This document shows, piece after piece, positions 25,901-37,261 of a stretch of 48,655 nt of DNA. The position numbers and the translations under genes are program-made. Position 1 is the stretch's first letter, and the number at the start of each line of letters is the position of its first letter. The stretch is from Branchiostoma floridae (Eukaryota > Chordata > Leptocardii > Amphioxiformes > Branchiostomatidae). Where the stretch lies: NCBI RefSeq assembly GCF_000003815.2, contig NW_023365741.1, forward strand, positions 1-48,655, in the 5' to 3' direction. The notes under the pieces were generated by a model. The model was not told the origin of the DNA. It made no database searches and saw only the letters and a list, made by a program, of their open reading frames with translations.

Positions 25901-28900
25901 CCTAGTCACGCAGCAAGACTTGAATCTGGGCGAACCAGGTCTCCAATTATATCATAGAACAATGAATTATAATTACAAAACGTCATGTATGTCCCATCAT
26001 TTGACAGTCATTAGAAATAGATATAACATAGATTCTTAATGGGTCAGTTTATGTATATTGCAAATTGACTTCATCTAGGCCAGGTTGATTTGTTTGTATG
26101 AATGACATCCTCTGATTGGAAACCCCAAAACTGCTGTGTGCGAATAAACAGAAAATGTGTCTTGCAAAAAGTTGCCCATTCTAAGTTGGTCAGAAAACTT
26201 GAACAAATGACTCAACACACAGTGTATGGTATACAATAATTTTTGGTATACAATCATTTTTGTTCTTTCACATCTGCTTCTTTTAATACGGATTTAGCTG
26301 TGGCATTCTCAAAAATCAGAATCCAATATTCTTTTTGCAATTAGTATTTGCTCACTTTGCAGCTGATTTGTACAATTTGCAGTGTGGTTGAAAATTGAAG
26401 AGCATGGATGTTCTTTCACTTTGTCCCTCAGAATTTAGACTTGTAAAAGATTGTTCAACCTACCCTGATATTGTTCTTCAGGTGGGACATTCTGTGCCGG
26501 TTATGATCTTAAGGAAGTAGCATCAACAGCAGGTGTACTTGAAGGTAAAACATGCAATTTTATACAATGTCACCGGGCTGCGTAACTAAATGTAACATCA
26601 GGGGGTTAGTAGATATGGTACAGAGGTTTAGGTACAGGTCCGGACAGGTCCAAACAATTTTTGACAAATTAACCTGACAGTGTGTTCTTCTGAACTTCTT
26701 CAATGACAGAAATATGGATAAACTGCTAACAACTTGTCAATATTTCAAAACTGTCACAAGGAGATCTCAAATCAAAGATGGCTCTGATTTCAACTTTCAG
26801 CGTTGCATTTTATGCCTTTTCCAGTTGTCATTACCTTCGCCAAGAAGGTTATATTTTGGTTAGAAAATTTTTCTGTGTCCCAATATGTAGGTCAATCTCA
26901 TATAACTCGAGCAGCTGTGAATGGAATGTCACGATATTTGGTATTTGAGTTGCAATTGCGTATACCAAGGTTTTGTACGAAAATGGTACTTCTGGCACTT
27001 TCTGTCGTGAGTGCAGCGGGGTGAGTGTGTGTGTGTGTGTATCTGCGTACAACATAACTTTTGACGCTGTGGATTGTTTTGCATCATATTTGGTAATTAT
27101 TTAGGGGTTTGGAAAACGACGGTCAAGTTCGATAATGGGCGTCCTGGCGACAAGTTGTGGTACTGCAGCGGAGCATCGAAGTTGACGTTAAAGTTATTCT
27201 CAAGTGGCAGGTCTAGGATTTTTGGGTAGTGGATACGTCTTTGGGTAGGGAGTAAGTCGTGTAAGTTTGGGCCCCCTGGCTGCTTGTTTCGAACTGCAAT
27301 GGGCGATTTTGTTATTATCTTTGGAAGAGAATACATCAAGCAGGGTTTGGTGGATTTGTATTATTTTTGGTATGAACATACCTTAGGTGATGATTAAAAT
27401 CCTGAAATGTATTGTATGCAAATCGGGGCTTCATTTACATGATAATTAGAAGAATGTGTAAATCCTGAAATTGACCTCATTTCTGGACAGTCAGTGCTCA
27501 CTAGTGTCTAACTACATCTGTGCCACAGACTTGTGTAGTTCATGACATATTTGTGTCAGCAAAACAAAGATGTTATTTTTGCTGACAGATTGTTTATTGG
27601 TTTTCATGTTCTTTGTGCACTATGGGAAGGGGTTTCTCCATTTTGATGTGAAGGGGTGTTTTCCCCCTTATTTTGGTGATGCTTACGTGGCATGGAAAAG
27701 TGGAAGCTTGGTGGTTTGTGGCCTTTTCATTATCCACAGTGTTTGGTGAGTCTTTATGTAGGTCAGCAGTATAACTGGAGAACTGATTGATGGAGCTTCA
27801 TGATACTTGGTATTTGAGAAGCGGTTGCAGAAACAAAGGTTGAGTTCGAGAATGGTTCGCCGTTTCCGTCGGTACTGCAGCGGGCTCAGTGGGTGAGTGT
27901 GTGTGTGCAGAGAACATAACTCGAGAAGCTAGATAGGGTTTTGCATGATATTTGGTGGCTATGTGGGGGTTGGGAAAACGAAGGTAAAGTTTATATAGTG
28001 GACCTTCGGTGACATTCTCCATAACACCTAAACTAAAGGAGTCAATGAACAATAAACAAACAATAAACACCCCTTGATTGTTTGGCGAAGGTATGTGTTT
28101 CGTGGAACTCTAGTTTTTGTGATAGGGTTTATGCATCTTCAGTCACAAATTAAGGTGTAGATTTATGTTGGTACAGTTCTGTCTGGTACTTCATGATCCG
28201 GTATTTGGACTTGTACCAATCAATTTTCATGTTATAGTACCAGTACACAGTACCAGGTACACTAGTACTGCACAACTGTCTTTTTCACTGATGAAAGACA
28301 TCAATGCTGTATGAAACATTGTAGTATCCAGCTGTGAAAAGATTGACTCAACATCTATAATTATTCATTTCCCAGCTTAATCTTTTTGTGACTTTGTCAA
28401 TTTATAATTCTGCCAGAAGAAGTACGCAAAAACTGTTGTTGGCATGAAATTTCATAATGTAGATATTGAACTGTTTAACAATCCAAAAAGTTGTTAGACT
28501 CACCAGGAGTTTTTACTGAATTTTAAACTACCTGACTTGGATACATGTCTTGAATTTTATGTCTTAAGATACTGCTCTGTTTTGACTTCAGATATTGGCG
28601 AGGCAGAGGTTGGTCCCATGGGAGGGGAGGCACAAGTTGGTCCCATGGGGCCCTCCCGTATGCAGCTGTCCAAGCCTGTCATCGCTGCTGTGGATGGATA
28701 TGCTGTAGCAGGTATGACAGGACTCGAAATACTTTTTTCTGCATACCTGCACTGGTGCAGGTATCATTAAAAATAACCTGCACCAGACAAATTCTACCTG
28801 CACCACTATGAATTTAAGAAGTATGGATTGTACTTAAATTATTCAGGAACTGTTGCTATTTTTTCTTTTATACTTTATAGGTGGTAACAGTCATAGCAGC

Positions 28901-29701
28901 TAATAACAACGCACATACACCTACATCATAAGACATTTATGTATGAACCCCAGTACATGGACCAGTGCAGGTTAGGTGTAGGTAGACACCAGATAGTGCA
29001 CAGCTCCAATTTTACCTCCACTATTAACCTGCATATGCAGGTCACGGGTATTTCGAGCCCTGTAATCTGCATACATGTGTACATCTCTCATATATCACTA
29101 GCAGATCTGTAGACAATCAATGTAATGTTGAAGTTAACCGAGTATCAATGATAATGATTTATAGTTGTTTCAATGTCTAAGGTAAGTAACTTTCAGTAAG
29201 ATAATTTGGACAACATGTCCGTGTACAGGTGGTATGGAGCTGGCTCTGTTTGCTGACCTACGAGTGGTGGAAGAGGACGCCATCATGGGAGTCTTCTGCC
29301 GGCGCTTTGGAGTCCCTCTTCTGGATGGAGGCACTGTTCGACTTCCACGACTCATTGGCCTATCGAGAGCCTTGGATCTCATCCTAACGGGCCGTCCTAT
29401 TGGTGCTCAAGAGGCTCTGGAGTTTGGATTAGCCAATAGGGTTGTGCCAAAGGGAACCGCACTGGAAGCAGCTGTAGAATTAGCCAATCAAATAGCAGCT
29501 TTTCCACAAGAATGTATGAGGGCTGATAGGCGTTCAGCATACCATGGAATGTTTGATTCTGGGTCTTTTGCAGAATCAATGAAGTTTGAGTTCAGGCATG
29601 GGAAGGGTATTGTTGCAAAGGAGTCTGTGAAAGGTGCAAAACGTTTCACAGAGGGGGTCGGGAGGGGGGGATCGTTTGACCAATTTAAGCCAAGATTATG
29701 A
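22971..29701 (+). CDS. Enoyl-CoA hydratase/isomerase (crotonase) family gene, 6 exons
   Basis: Exons: 22971-22973 (inferred, ATG only), 23746-23832, 25414-25606, 26482-26544, 28592-28711, 29229-29701. Phases agree and sum to 939 nt (312 residues). Seen: oxyanion-hole motif GGTFCAGYDL, then SKPVIAAVDGYAVAGGMEL, then CRRFGVPLLDGGTVRLPRL and LILTGRPIGAQEALEFGL. Known: crotonases bind acyl-CoA thioesters, and classical hydratases use two glutamates. The first glutamate is present (GGMEL). The position of the second (QPE in the classical enzyme) is Arg in FCRRFG, so simple hydratase activity is doubtful. The N-terminus (SLYRTWRICSKVG) is basic and could target mitochondria. The C-terminus is PRL, a weak look-alike of a peroxisomal signal. 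The family is certain; substrate and compartment are not. Confidence 0.88.
23746..23832 (+). CDS. Crotonase gene exon 2 (targeting-like N-terminus)
   Basis: Acceptor AATTACAG, donor GTGAGT, 29 codons in phase 0-0: SLYRTWRICSKVGNPGW then TPVLVMSARKMS. It has Arg/Lys and no acidic residue, as in mitochondrial presequences. The fit of phase and splice sites to exon 3 supports it; there is no family homology in this part. Confidence 0.65.
23944..24951. mobile_element. TIR element, 1008 bp, 9-bp target duplication
   Basis: The termini GGGTTTACGGAAAAGCCTGG and the inverse extend through GGCCCAG, with looser inverted similarity further in (GGCTAGCC, TTGGGGCCC). Flanks are CCATTAATG on both sides. 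It occupies the intron between crotonase exons 2 and 3. No transposase is seen. Confidence 0.75.
25414..25606 (+). CDS. Crotonase gene exon 3
   Basis: Acceptor CTTCCAG, donor GTGGGC. It encodes DTSGTCKIEARLVVTEKRG, DVFLIGINRPHVRNCVN and LAAVFYGRG: the first beta strands and the INRP-x-x-RN substrate-binding signature of crotonases. It ends in phase 1. Confidence 0.9.
26482..26544 (+). CDS. Crotonase gene exon 4
   Basis: Acceptor TTCTTCAG, donor GTAAAA, phase 1-1. It encodes GTFCAGYDLKEVASTAGVLE with the CAG-x-DL oxyanion-hole motif. Confidence 0.9.
26834..28091. mobile_element. TA-flanked TIR element, 1258 bp
   Basis: It starts CCTTCGCCAA and ends TTGGCGAAGG with TA on both sides, as in Tc1/mariner-type non-autonomous elements. 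Two diverged internal subrepeats contain a GTGAGTGTGTGTG run after a GCAGCGGG word. It lies in the crotonase intron 4. Confidence 0.6.
28592..28711 (+). CDS. Crotonase gene exon 5
   Basis: Acceptor GACTTCAG, donor GTATGA, phase 1-1. It ends SRMQLSKPVIAAVDGYAVAG, the second oxyanion strand region. Its first half is an internal duplication (EAEVGPMGGEAQVGPMG). The following intron is occupied by a MITE starting 5 nt after the exon. Confidence 0.92.
28717..29063. mobile_element. MITE, 347 bp, abutting crotonase exon 5
   Basis: The ends ACAGGACTCGAAATAC and GTATTTCGAGCCCTGT are inverted repeats. Internally it has TGCACTGGTGCAGGT palindromes. It begins 5 nt after the exon, so only GTATG of the donor is host sequence. 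It is related to the copy in TMEM135 intron 2. Confidence 0.75.
29229..29701 (+). CDS. Crotonase gene exon 6 (stop codon)
   Basis: The acceptor GTGTACAG leads into GMELALFADLRVVEEDAIMG and FCRRFGVPLLDGGTVRLPRL, then ALDLILTGRPIGAQ, ALEFGLANRVVPKG and a C-terminal helical part ending GSFDQFKPRL with TGA at 29699. It holds about half the protein in one exon. Confidence 0.95.
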
Positions 29702-30044
29702 AGTACTTAAATTATGGCTGTGGTAACTATGATAAAGGTTTTTCTGTAACTTAACCTCCTTAATGATGGTGTTAAAATTAAAAGAGTTTAATCAGGTTAC
29801 ATGGCTGCTATGGTTTAGGCTATATGTTGGTACTGCTTACTTTGGGTTCGGGGACAATAGTCCTGGTGAAGGAACAGGGTGCTACTTGTTGTATACAACA
29901 AACCTTGGTGGGAACACACAACAAACAAAGAGCTGTATGGGGCTATTCCACGCTGTATGGGACTCTTACGCTAAAGAACTTATTTTTGATAATTGAATCA
30001 GAGACTAAGTGATAGGGACCTTACTATATAGATAATACACTTGG

Positions 30045-31330
30045 CACAAAAAGTTTGGAATATCAACTTTGGTATATCATATTTCCGTTATTTATGCATC
30101 GATTTCAATGTATTATATATCAATAGAAAGCTTGTGTGATTTACTTTCCTATGGTATCAAACTTGTTATTATTGTAAACACATGAAACGAGCACAAGGCC
30201 TGCTTACGTGGGTGGGTCACGAAAAAAAAGTGCCCAAATTCCCCTACTTCTGTTCAACACTGCATCGTCCTGTTGATATTGGCGCGTGTGTCACTGGTTC
30301 AATCAATCCTCTTTTCACCTCACATTTTGTATACAGAACATACAAGGTTTTAGTACACTTGAGTAGACTTCATCTGCCCTTTCGATAGTTGGATGGCAGA
30401 ATCAAAGCGTGGATGCGGCAAGGAGAACCGCACGCTGACAAGGCAAGAGTAACATTCGGCATTTGGTGGTGGAGGCAGCGTCATGGTGTGGGGCGGTATT
30501 ATCACCTTAGGGTAAACAAGACTCGTCATCATTCTAGGCAAATTAATGTGGTGACATATAGGGACACCATCCTTCATCCAATAGCAACATTCTACCTCTT
30601 CAATATTGGACCAAATGCCGTTCTGCAAGAGTACAACACCAGTCCACACAGAGCAAGGACCATTGGATGCTGGAGCACAGTCTCTGCTGGAGCACAGGGT
30701 GGAATAGCCTTCCTACGGCTTATGGCTAGCACTCGATTGATCACCCCTTGACATGATTCAGATTTTTTGCTTGAATAAAGAGTAATAGTAGCTTTGATTG
30801 ACATGTCCTGTTTATTCAACTTGCCTTCATTCACAAGTCAATACTGACGGAAGAAAATGAGCAGAATGGAGTGATTGATTTTAGTAGGGTAAATTTGGCA
30901 CTTCATCTTTAGGACCCCCTGTACGTAAGCGGGCCTAGTCCACGTTCCATGAATTTACACTCATAAAATACTCTACTCAGATATGCTAAAAAGAAACTTG
31001 GATGTTCTGTATACCAAACGTTAGGTGATAAAAGGATTGATTGAATCATTGTCAACAAATTGCCATAACAAAGGTTGAACCGGACGATACAGTTTTGAAC
31101 AGAAACGGGGGAATTTGGGCACTTTTTTTTCGTGACCCACTCACGTTAGCAGGCCTAGTGTATGTTCCATGAGTTAACAATGACAATGAGTTTGATACCA
31201 TTGGTAAGGAAATCACACAAGCTTTCTATTGATATATAATACAAAGAAGCTCCATCTTAAGATTGGAATTCCGTTTTTCCCATTTTGAAATGTGCTAATA
31301 TTTTCAATATAAAAGCACTTGGTGCAAAGT
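30045..31330. mobile_element. Tc1-like transposon relic with long inverted repeats
   Basis: The left arm (about 30045-30390) is inverted in the right arm (about 30930-31255), sharing for example GCTTGTGTGATTT and GGGTCACGAAAAAAAAGTGC. Between them, about 30385-30700 on the plus strand, is a broken Tc1-type transposase. GGGSVMVWGGI is readable in one frame and ILHPIA and SPHRAR in others. The Asp of the usual DN-x-RPH motif is Tyr here. It lies downstream of the crotonase gene. Confidence 0.75.
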
Positions 31331-31590
31331 CTTTACATATGATTGACAAGTATGATGTACAGTTGTGAAATATGATAATAACTTTCATGAATATTCATTT
31401 TGAAAATTTTCATCCTGCAGGAATTCCTGCAGGAATTCCTGCAGGAAGCGTATTTCCTGCAGGAATTCCTGCAGGAAGCGTTTTTCCTGCAGGAATGCTG
31501 CAGGCATTCCTGCAGAAATTCCTGCAGGAGAAAGGTAAATTCCTGCAGGAAGATTGTTTCCTGCAGGAATTTCTGCAGGAATGGCCTTGA
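31250..31590 (+). repeat. CTGCAG-palindrome minisatellite with shared flank (arm 1)
   Basis: About a dozen TTCCTGCAGGAA palindromes (31415-31586) follow a 160-bp flank (TCTTAAGATTGGAATTCCGT ... ATGAATATTCATTTTGAAA). The whole segment is repeated in inverted orientation at 37262-37605. Confidence 0.85.
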
Positions 31591-33480
31591 CAATGACAGG
31601 AAGCATTCTTTATGCATTTAATTTTGTTTTGAAACTGTTAAACAATGCATTAGATTTCATTAGATGTTTCAGACTTGACTTTAACTATGTATATAAAACA
31701 GATATATAATGGAGGCATTTTTTATTGTTTTGTTTTCCTAGTTTTATTGACTGTTGCTGGAGATGCCTGGCATTAGAAATAACTGACCTATGAATGAACT
31801 TCACTTCAAGAAAATGCATTTCCTTCAGTGGCTACTCATATTTTTCAGAAGTACAGAAGCTTGGGCATGGTTACTTCTTTCATTTTTTTCTTTAATTCTT
31901 TAACATCACCACTTAGGGTTTATTAGTATCTAAGCCAATTTGATTGTACATATAGGTGCAAGTCAGGAACATAAACAGAAAATTCATAAATTTCATGACA
32001 GGCCTAAGCTTCCCTTAAAAGTATAAATTCAATTATTGTAAATTGCACATGTACTGTAAGGGTAGGGTGCCCTAATAGGATAATCATTGGAGTCCATAAG
32101 AAAAGTACTGTACAATGAAAGTACAGTACTTTTAGTTACATGTTGTGTAAAAACCTTTATCCTATTATCAGTGCCAACCTGATGAAATTATTTTCGGAAC
32201 TTCCAGTAACTATTTACTGAATTCTAAACTGTAGTAAATCAAATAATACATTCAGTTGGTGGAAAAGTAGATGACATGAACCGCCTTGTTTGCCATGCTG
32301 ATAGCTGGTGTTTGGGTTATAGAAACCAACCACTGGCGGCTTTATCTCATGATGCACCCCTCAGGGTAAAACATTGATCCTTTATTAGCATATAGCCAGG
32401 TGGCATTCACCAGTCATATTTTATGTTGGTTATGACACTGTAACACAATATTAGAAGTGTCCCGAGCCGGGTGCGTGGACACCTAGAAATTCATTAAACA
32501 CTGGTGCTAAATGAATCTTATTTATTAGGTTTTTGATACCTACTGGACAGCTGTGTTTAATGAAGTTCTAAGTGCCCAATAGAAAATAATAATCAACCGT
32601 CACCAGATCAGATCACAGAACATTGATCAATCAGAACAACACCCTGTCCTCATCTGGAACTCTTTACATGCTCTAAAATCCTTGAGATTGGGACAAAGGC
32701 CTTTTTATCACAAGAGTGTGATATTATCACCTCCCCTCCCCTTTCTCACCTATCTTTAGAGAAGTCATTATATAATCTCCTTTGCACCTACATGAAGGTG
32801 TTTAAAGCCAGCAACAACAATGCGTGTATTGATTTATAATGACAGGTAATTAGAGACTGAAGTGAATGGTAGCTGCCTTATTCAGTGCCTACACTGGTGT
32901 ATAGAACAGGTCAGTATTTAACACTGCATAGAAGACTAAAGTTTACCCAAAGAGGTTTAACTACCTTGTAGATCACCAAGGAGTTTAGAATTCTCTGATC
33001 TCACTGACCTAACCTAGGTTTTACAGCAACCTTGGAATAGATATAATTTTTTACTATTTGCCTTTCAATTGGTAATCTTTTACTCTTGTCTTGGCTACCT
33101 TAGGTCTCTTGTTTAAGCAAGGGGCTTTTATCTTGGTTTCAGACAAAAAGTTCCTGATGATGGGTTTGAAGGCTGATACTGATAGCCAGAATAAAGCTAC
33201 CATTCCAGAATGGCTATCAGTATCACATCAAAATATATACCACAGGCCTTCTACTCTTCAAAATCAACCAGGAAAGTTTGCCAACACGGAGGGTATTGAT
33301 ATGTAAAATTTGGGGTCCTGGAGTATCTTGCAAATACAAGCAATTTTTGTACTATAGAGCCAGGCGTTGAAAAGCAGAAAGGCCCACAAAATAACAACAA
33401 ACTTTTTGATAACCAAACTTATTGATAACCTGGGCTTTATCTGGTCCAAAGAACCATTATCTTTTTGACTATTAATAAAC
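31591..33480. other. No recognisable gene
   Basis: AT-rich, short frames only; nothing identified. Confidence 0.4.
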
Positions 33481-33705
33481 TTGAAGCCCGCTATGAAGCT
33501 GTTTACCAGCAGTATGATTCATTATAAGCCAGAAGGCCGACATAACCGCATTCCTCTGGAACAAAGAATTTGCCAAAACTGTAACTTGAATAAGATAGAG
33601 GATGAGTGTCACTTTATTGTTTACTGTACTTTATACAACAACAAAAGAAACGTCCTCTTTGAAAATATACAAGATATGTTCCCTATTTCCAATACTTGAA
33701 TACCA
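33481..33705 (+). pseudogene. Retroelement C-terminal fragment (Cys-Cys-His-Cys motif)
   Basis: The frame contains RIPLEQRICQNCNLN, then IEDECHFIVYCTLYNNKR. This C-x2-C / DE-x-HF / C-x2-Y pattern is typical of the tail of endonuclease-reverse-transcriptase retroelements in invertebrates. There is no RT domain nearby and it stops at 33699. Confidence 0.5.
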
Positions 33706-34185
33706 CGGAAAAAAATTCATATTTCTCATGCAATTAGATCAACCATACATTATTGATTCCATCTGTACTTATATTTATAACTGTTTTAAGAGGTGAGAAG
33801 AAGTTGAACTTGTAAATACTGGAATGTATTAGTATTTGTAGAGGTGATAAGATACCTTTTTTTTAATCAAAATTGTACATTATCACTAGCGCTACAATCT
33901 GTACTTAGCTTGTTTGAGCACAAATGTACAATCAAGGTCATTGATTCATTATATAGAAACAACAGGCAAAAGTTTGTTCCAGAGATTATTTGTAGTTTCC
34001 AAATCCTATTACATGGGCCTGTATATAAGGCACTCACTTTCCTCTTTTTGGTAATTATGCACATTGTTATGCAGGTTCAAAGGAGGTCAGTTATTGTTAA
34101 GGCATGCTTCCCAATTAGCAAGTTGAATTAGCAAGTCCCACAGGGACTGTCCCAAAGCACTGGATGGAAAGATTCAGAACACCTC

Positions 34186-34400
34186 CCTGAGATCAAGGAG
34201 GTTGCTTCTTGCTGAGATATTTCTATACTGAACTGCTTTTGAGCCAGATTAGAACTAGAAGAACTTCAAAATTGCAGAAACCTGAAAATTCACTTCTGGG
34301 ATAGATTACAGGATTCGAATGGTTAAACCAGATCGGCAAATTAAGGAGTAATAAAAGCTCCTTGATCTCACCAACTTGATCTGGCCCTCTTTCAACCTCC
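34186..34400. repeat. Inverted GAGATCAAGGAG arms
   Basis: GAGATCAAGGAG (34190) is inverted at about 34360 (CTCCTTGATCTC), and a second CTCCTTGATCTGG follows at 34396. It is a small fold-back, perhaps a MITE relic. Confidence 0.45.
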
Positions 34401-34700
34401 TTGATCTGGCTCAACACTTTTGTTTTGAACTGCCAACTAATGGAAATCTTAGAATTCAGAAAAATGGTAAATTAGGTAGTGCTCTGCATTGCACTTTAGC
34501 CAACCTCTCACTTTACATAATATAATATAATATTATATACCATTGAAGCTTGGATCCAGGTTACATCCAGGTATGTGACGTCATACTTTGTGGCGTCACC
34601 CAGGAAAATAAAAGTTTTTAGATAATAATCTTATATTTAGGCCATGTTTCTGAATCAAAAATTTTTTTGAAACCAGGAATGTGTTTGAAGGCACTTGAAA

Positions 34701-34874
34701 NNNNNNNNNNNNNNNNNNNNNNNNNNNNNNNNNNNNNNNNNNNNNNNNNNNNNNNNNNNNNNNNNNNNNNNNNNNNNNNNNNNNNNNNNNNNNNNNNNNN
34801 NNNNNNNNNNNNNNNNNNNNNNNNNNNNNNNNNNNNNNNNNNNNNNNNNNNNNNNNNNNNNNNNNNNNNNNNNN
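34701..34874. other. Assembly gap (N)
   Basis: 174 N, directly upstream of the SINE-like head. Confidence 1.
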
Positions 34875-34935
34875 GAGTGGTAAATGTGTTGGGTTCATGA
34901 GCTGGCGGGCCCAGGTTAAAATCCTGGGAGCCAGG
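34875..34935 (+). mobile_element. tRNA-derived SINE-like head, cut by a gap
   Basis: GAGTGGTAAATGTGTTGGGT followed by CCAGGTTAAAATCCTGG resembles the A-box/B-box layout of tRNA promoters, with a degenerate B box. The 5' end is in the N run. Confidence 0.4.
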
Positions 34936-37261
34936 CACTAATTTTTCTCTTGTGTTTCAGAAGTGTAAGGTTGTGAAGGACGTTGCACTTCTGTGATCTT
35001 CTGTGTCAGTGGGAAACATTACCATGCATCCCTTTTTCTGAACTGAACTGGTTTTAGCCTTGGTACCAGTTTGCATCATAAGGCAAAATACAAACTGTTT
35101 AAAACTGTTTTTTTTTTTGCATCACAGGGCTTGAAAGTCATTTTTGCATGCACCTTAGGCTGAGTAGCCTGTGTTTACACAATCTATCGCTGGCTGGGGT
35201 TAATGACCCCTCCTAGGGCAGCAGCAATACTATAGGGCCGGCCGCTAGGAGCGCGATTTTAGTCAGGCTAGTAGCCTCCTTCACCGGCCTCTCTGGGAAG
35301 CTTGGCGTTTTTTTTTTCGGTGGTGGTGGGGGGGGGGGGGGGGTCCATTCCCGATTTTTAATCGGGAATATTGCGGGAAAGGAATATATGCCGGGAAAGG
35401 AATATACACCGGAAAGCTTGGACGGGCTAGACGAGTTCGGCTCCTTTCCAGGCCTGTCTGGGAAACCTGGGGAATTTCTTTGGGGGCGAGGGGAACAAAA
35501 AAAACAAAATCCCAACTCCCCGGATAAAATCCAGGAGCCGGATCACAATCCCGGGACAATATCGCTGTCGCCACAAAAGCCCAGAACACCTCACCAAGGA
35601 CGCTAGGAACTACTTGAACCCACTGTTACACTAAATGGGCAACAGCAAACTTATATGGGGACTTCATCCGGCACCAGGTTTTTTGAAAAGTAGTCATAGA
35701 CACTGTGCAACATAGGTATCAAACGACCCAATGACCAACCTTGAAACCAGCCCCCCCAACAAGAAGCCGACCAGCATTAATTTCCGAGCACNNNNNNNNN
35801 NNNNNNNNNNNNNNNNNNNNNNNNNNNNNNNNNNNNNNNNNNNNNNNNNNNNNNNNNNNNNNNNNNNNNNNNNNNNNNNNNNNNNNNNNNNATGGTCATT
35901 ACTGACAGAAGGGGGTCTGATAGCGAGCAGTGTTTAAGCGAGCAGTTGTTATGTATCCTAGCTTGAGGGGCAAAATGAGCAAGGCACAGCTGATTAGGAA
36001 ATTAGGCACAGAGGTGCTGACTTCATTCCATGATGCCTATATTAAACCTCCTTGGTTTGAGCAGTCTATTTATTACCTTATTATAAGTGGAGTCCACAAT
36101 TACCATCAAATTTTCACAAAACTTCAAGAAAAATTATTCATAGTTTACCTTTAAATTGACAAAGACAACCTTGATTTACCCTTTAGGTTTAACCATTTCA
36201 TATTTAAATAGATTAGTGTAAAAGTGAACTTAGGTTTCTGAAATTCTGTAATTCTTCAGTCTGTAATTTCTTGTAATAGTGTACCCCCAAGTTCCAGGAT
36301 TCTTTCTGAAGGCCTTAGGTCCTCAGCACTACAGGTAGCCAGGATGTTTGGACCTGGGGAATAATTAGTCCTTTGATAATTGATAATTGGACACCAGCAT
36401 CCTTTGCATATCTATAGAACAATAGCTGACCTTACTTTGAACCCGCATTACAATAGCGCATACTTACTTGAATTTTCAACAAGAGGAAGCAAGCCCCTGG
36501 CTTTCTTAGGCCCAATTTTAAACTTTATGAAATATTCTCTGGAACAAAAATTCAAGTGTTAATCTTATGATGGTCAAAATATGACCAACCAGATCAAACA
36601 AATCTCAAGTTGCTGACCAAGGAGCTTTCATTCTTTGCCACGTTCAACTTGGTACTGCATTTACAAGATATCATTGCATGCATGGAAGGAGCATTCGAAT
36701 AGAGCAGTTTTCATTTGATGAAAACACCCATGTGTGAACAGCCGTAATGGCTCTGTCGGCACAACTGTTGAACATGTCATGGGCAACTTGGACCCCATTC
36801 AAATGAAAAAATACAAGTGAGTTAAATGAGGAATCCGATTAAAGCTTTCTGTTGGATTAAAAAAATGCGTTCACATTTAATCGGATTAAACTCAAACTTG
36901 CGACCACGACCACCCCGAGTCGGGCACACGTCGTGCTTCCAAAATGTTGCCAGACTACCTCATAATTTTGAAGGATTTAGTGACATTGATATTATATATG
37001 ATAACTGTTGAGAAATTGGCTGGCTTTTGATGCGTCGACAGTCAACAAGAACATGGCGCTTGTGAGGTCATACAGGTTGAACTGGGGGTAGAAATGTTGC
37101 GCGGGGTGTGATTATACTCTACATTTAACTGTAGTACAAAATGTAAATGTATATGTTGAAAAAGTTGCATGAATAGGAGAAACTACTACTAAAACGTTTG
37201 TTGCATACTTTTTTGCCGGTGTGTAGCACTCATATCTTAGTGTCATTGATTTAGATATGAA
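34936..37261. other. No recognisable gene; poly-G tract at about 35327-35342
   Basis: 35210-35610 is GC-rich with CCGGGAAAGGAATATA repeats and a long G run. The open frames there are low-complexity. The rest is AT-rich with nothing identified. Confidence 0.4.
35792..35891. other. Assembly gap (N), 100 bases
   Basis: Exactly 100 N, the usual placeholder for a gap of unknown size, so true spacing here is unknown. Confidence 1.
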
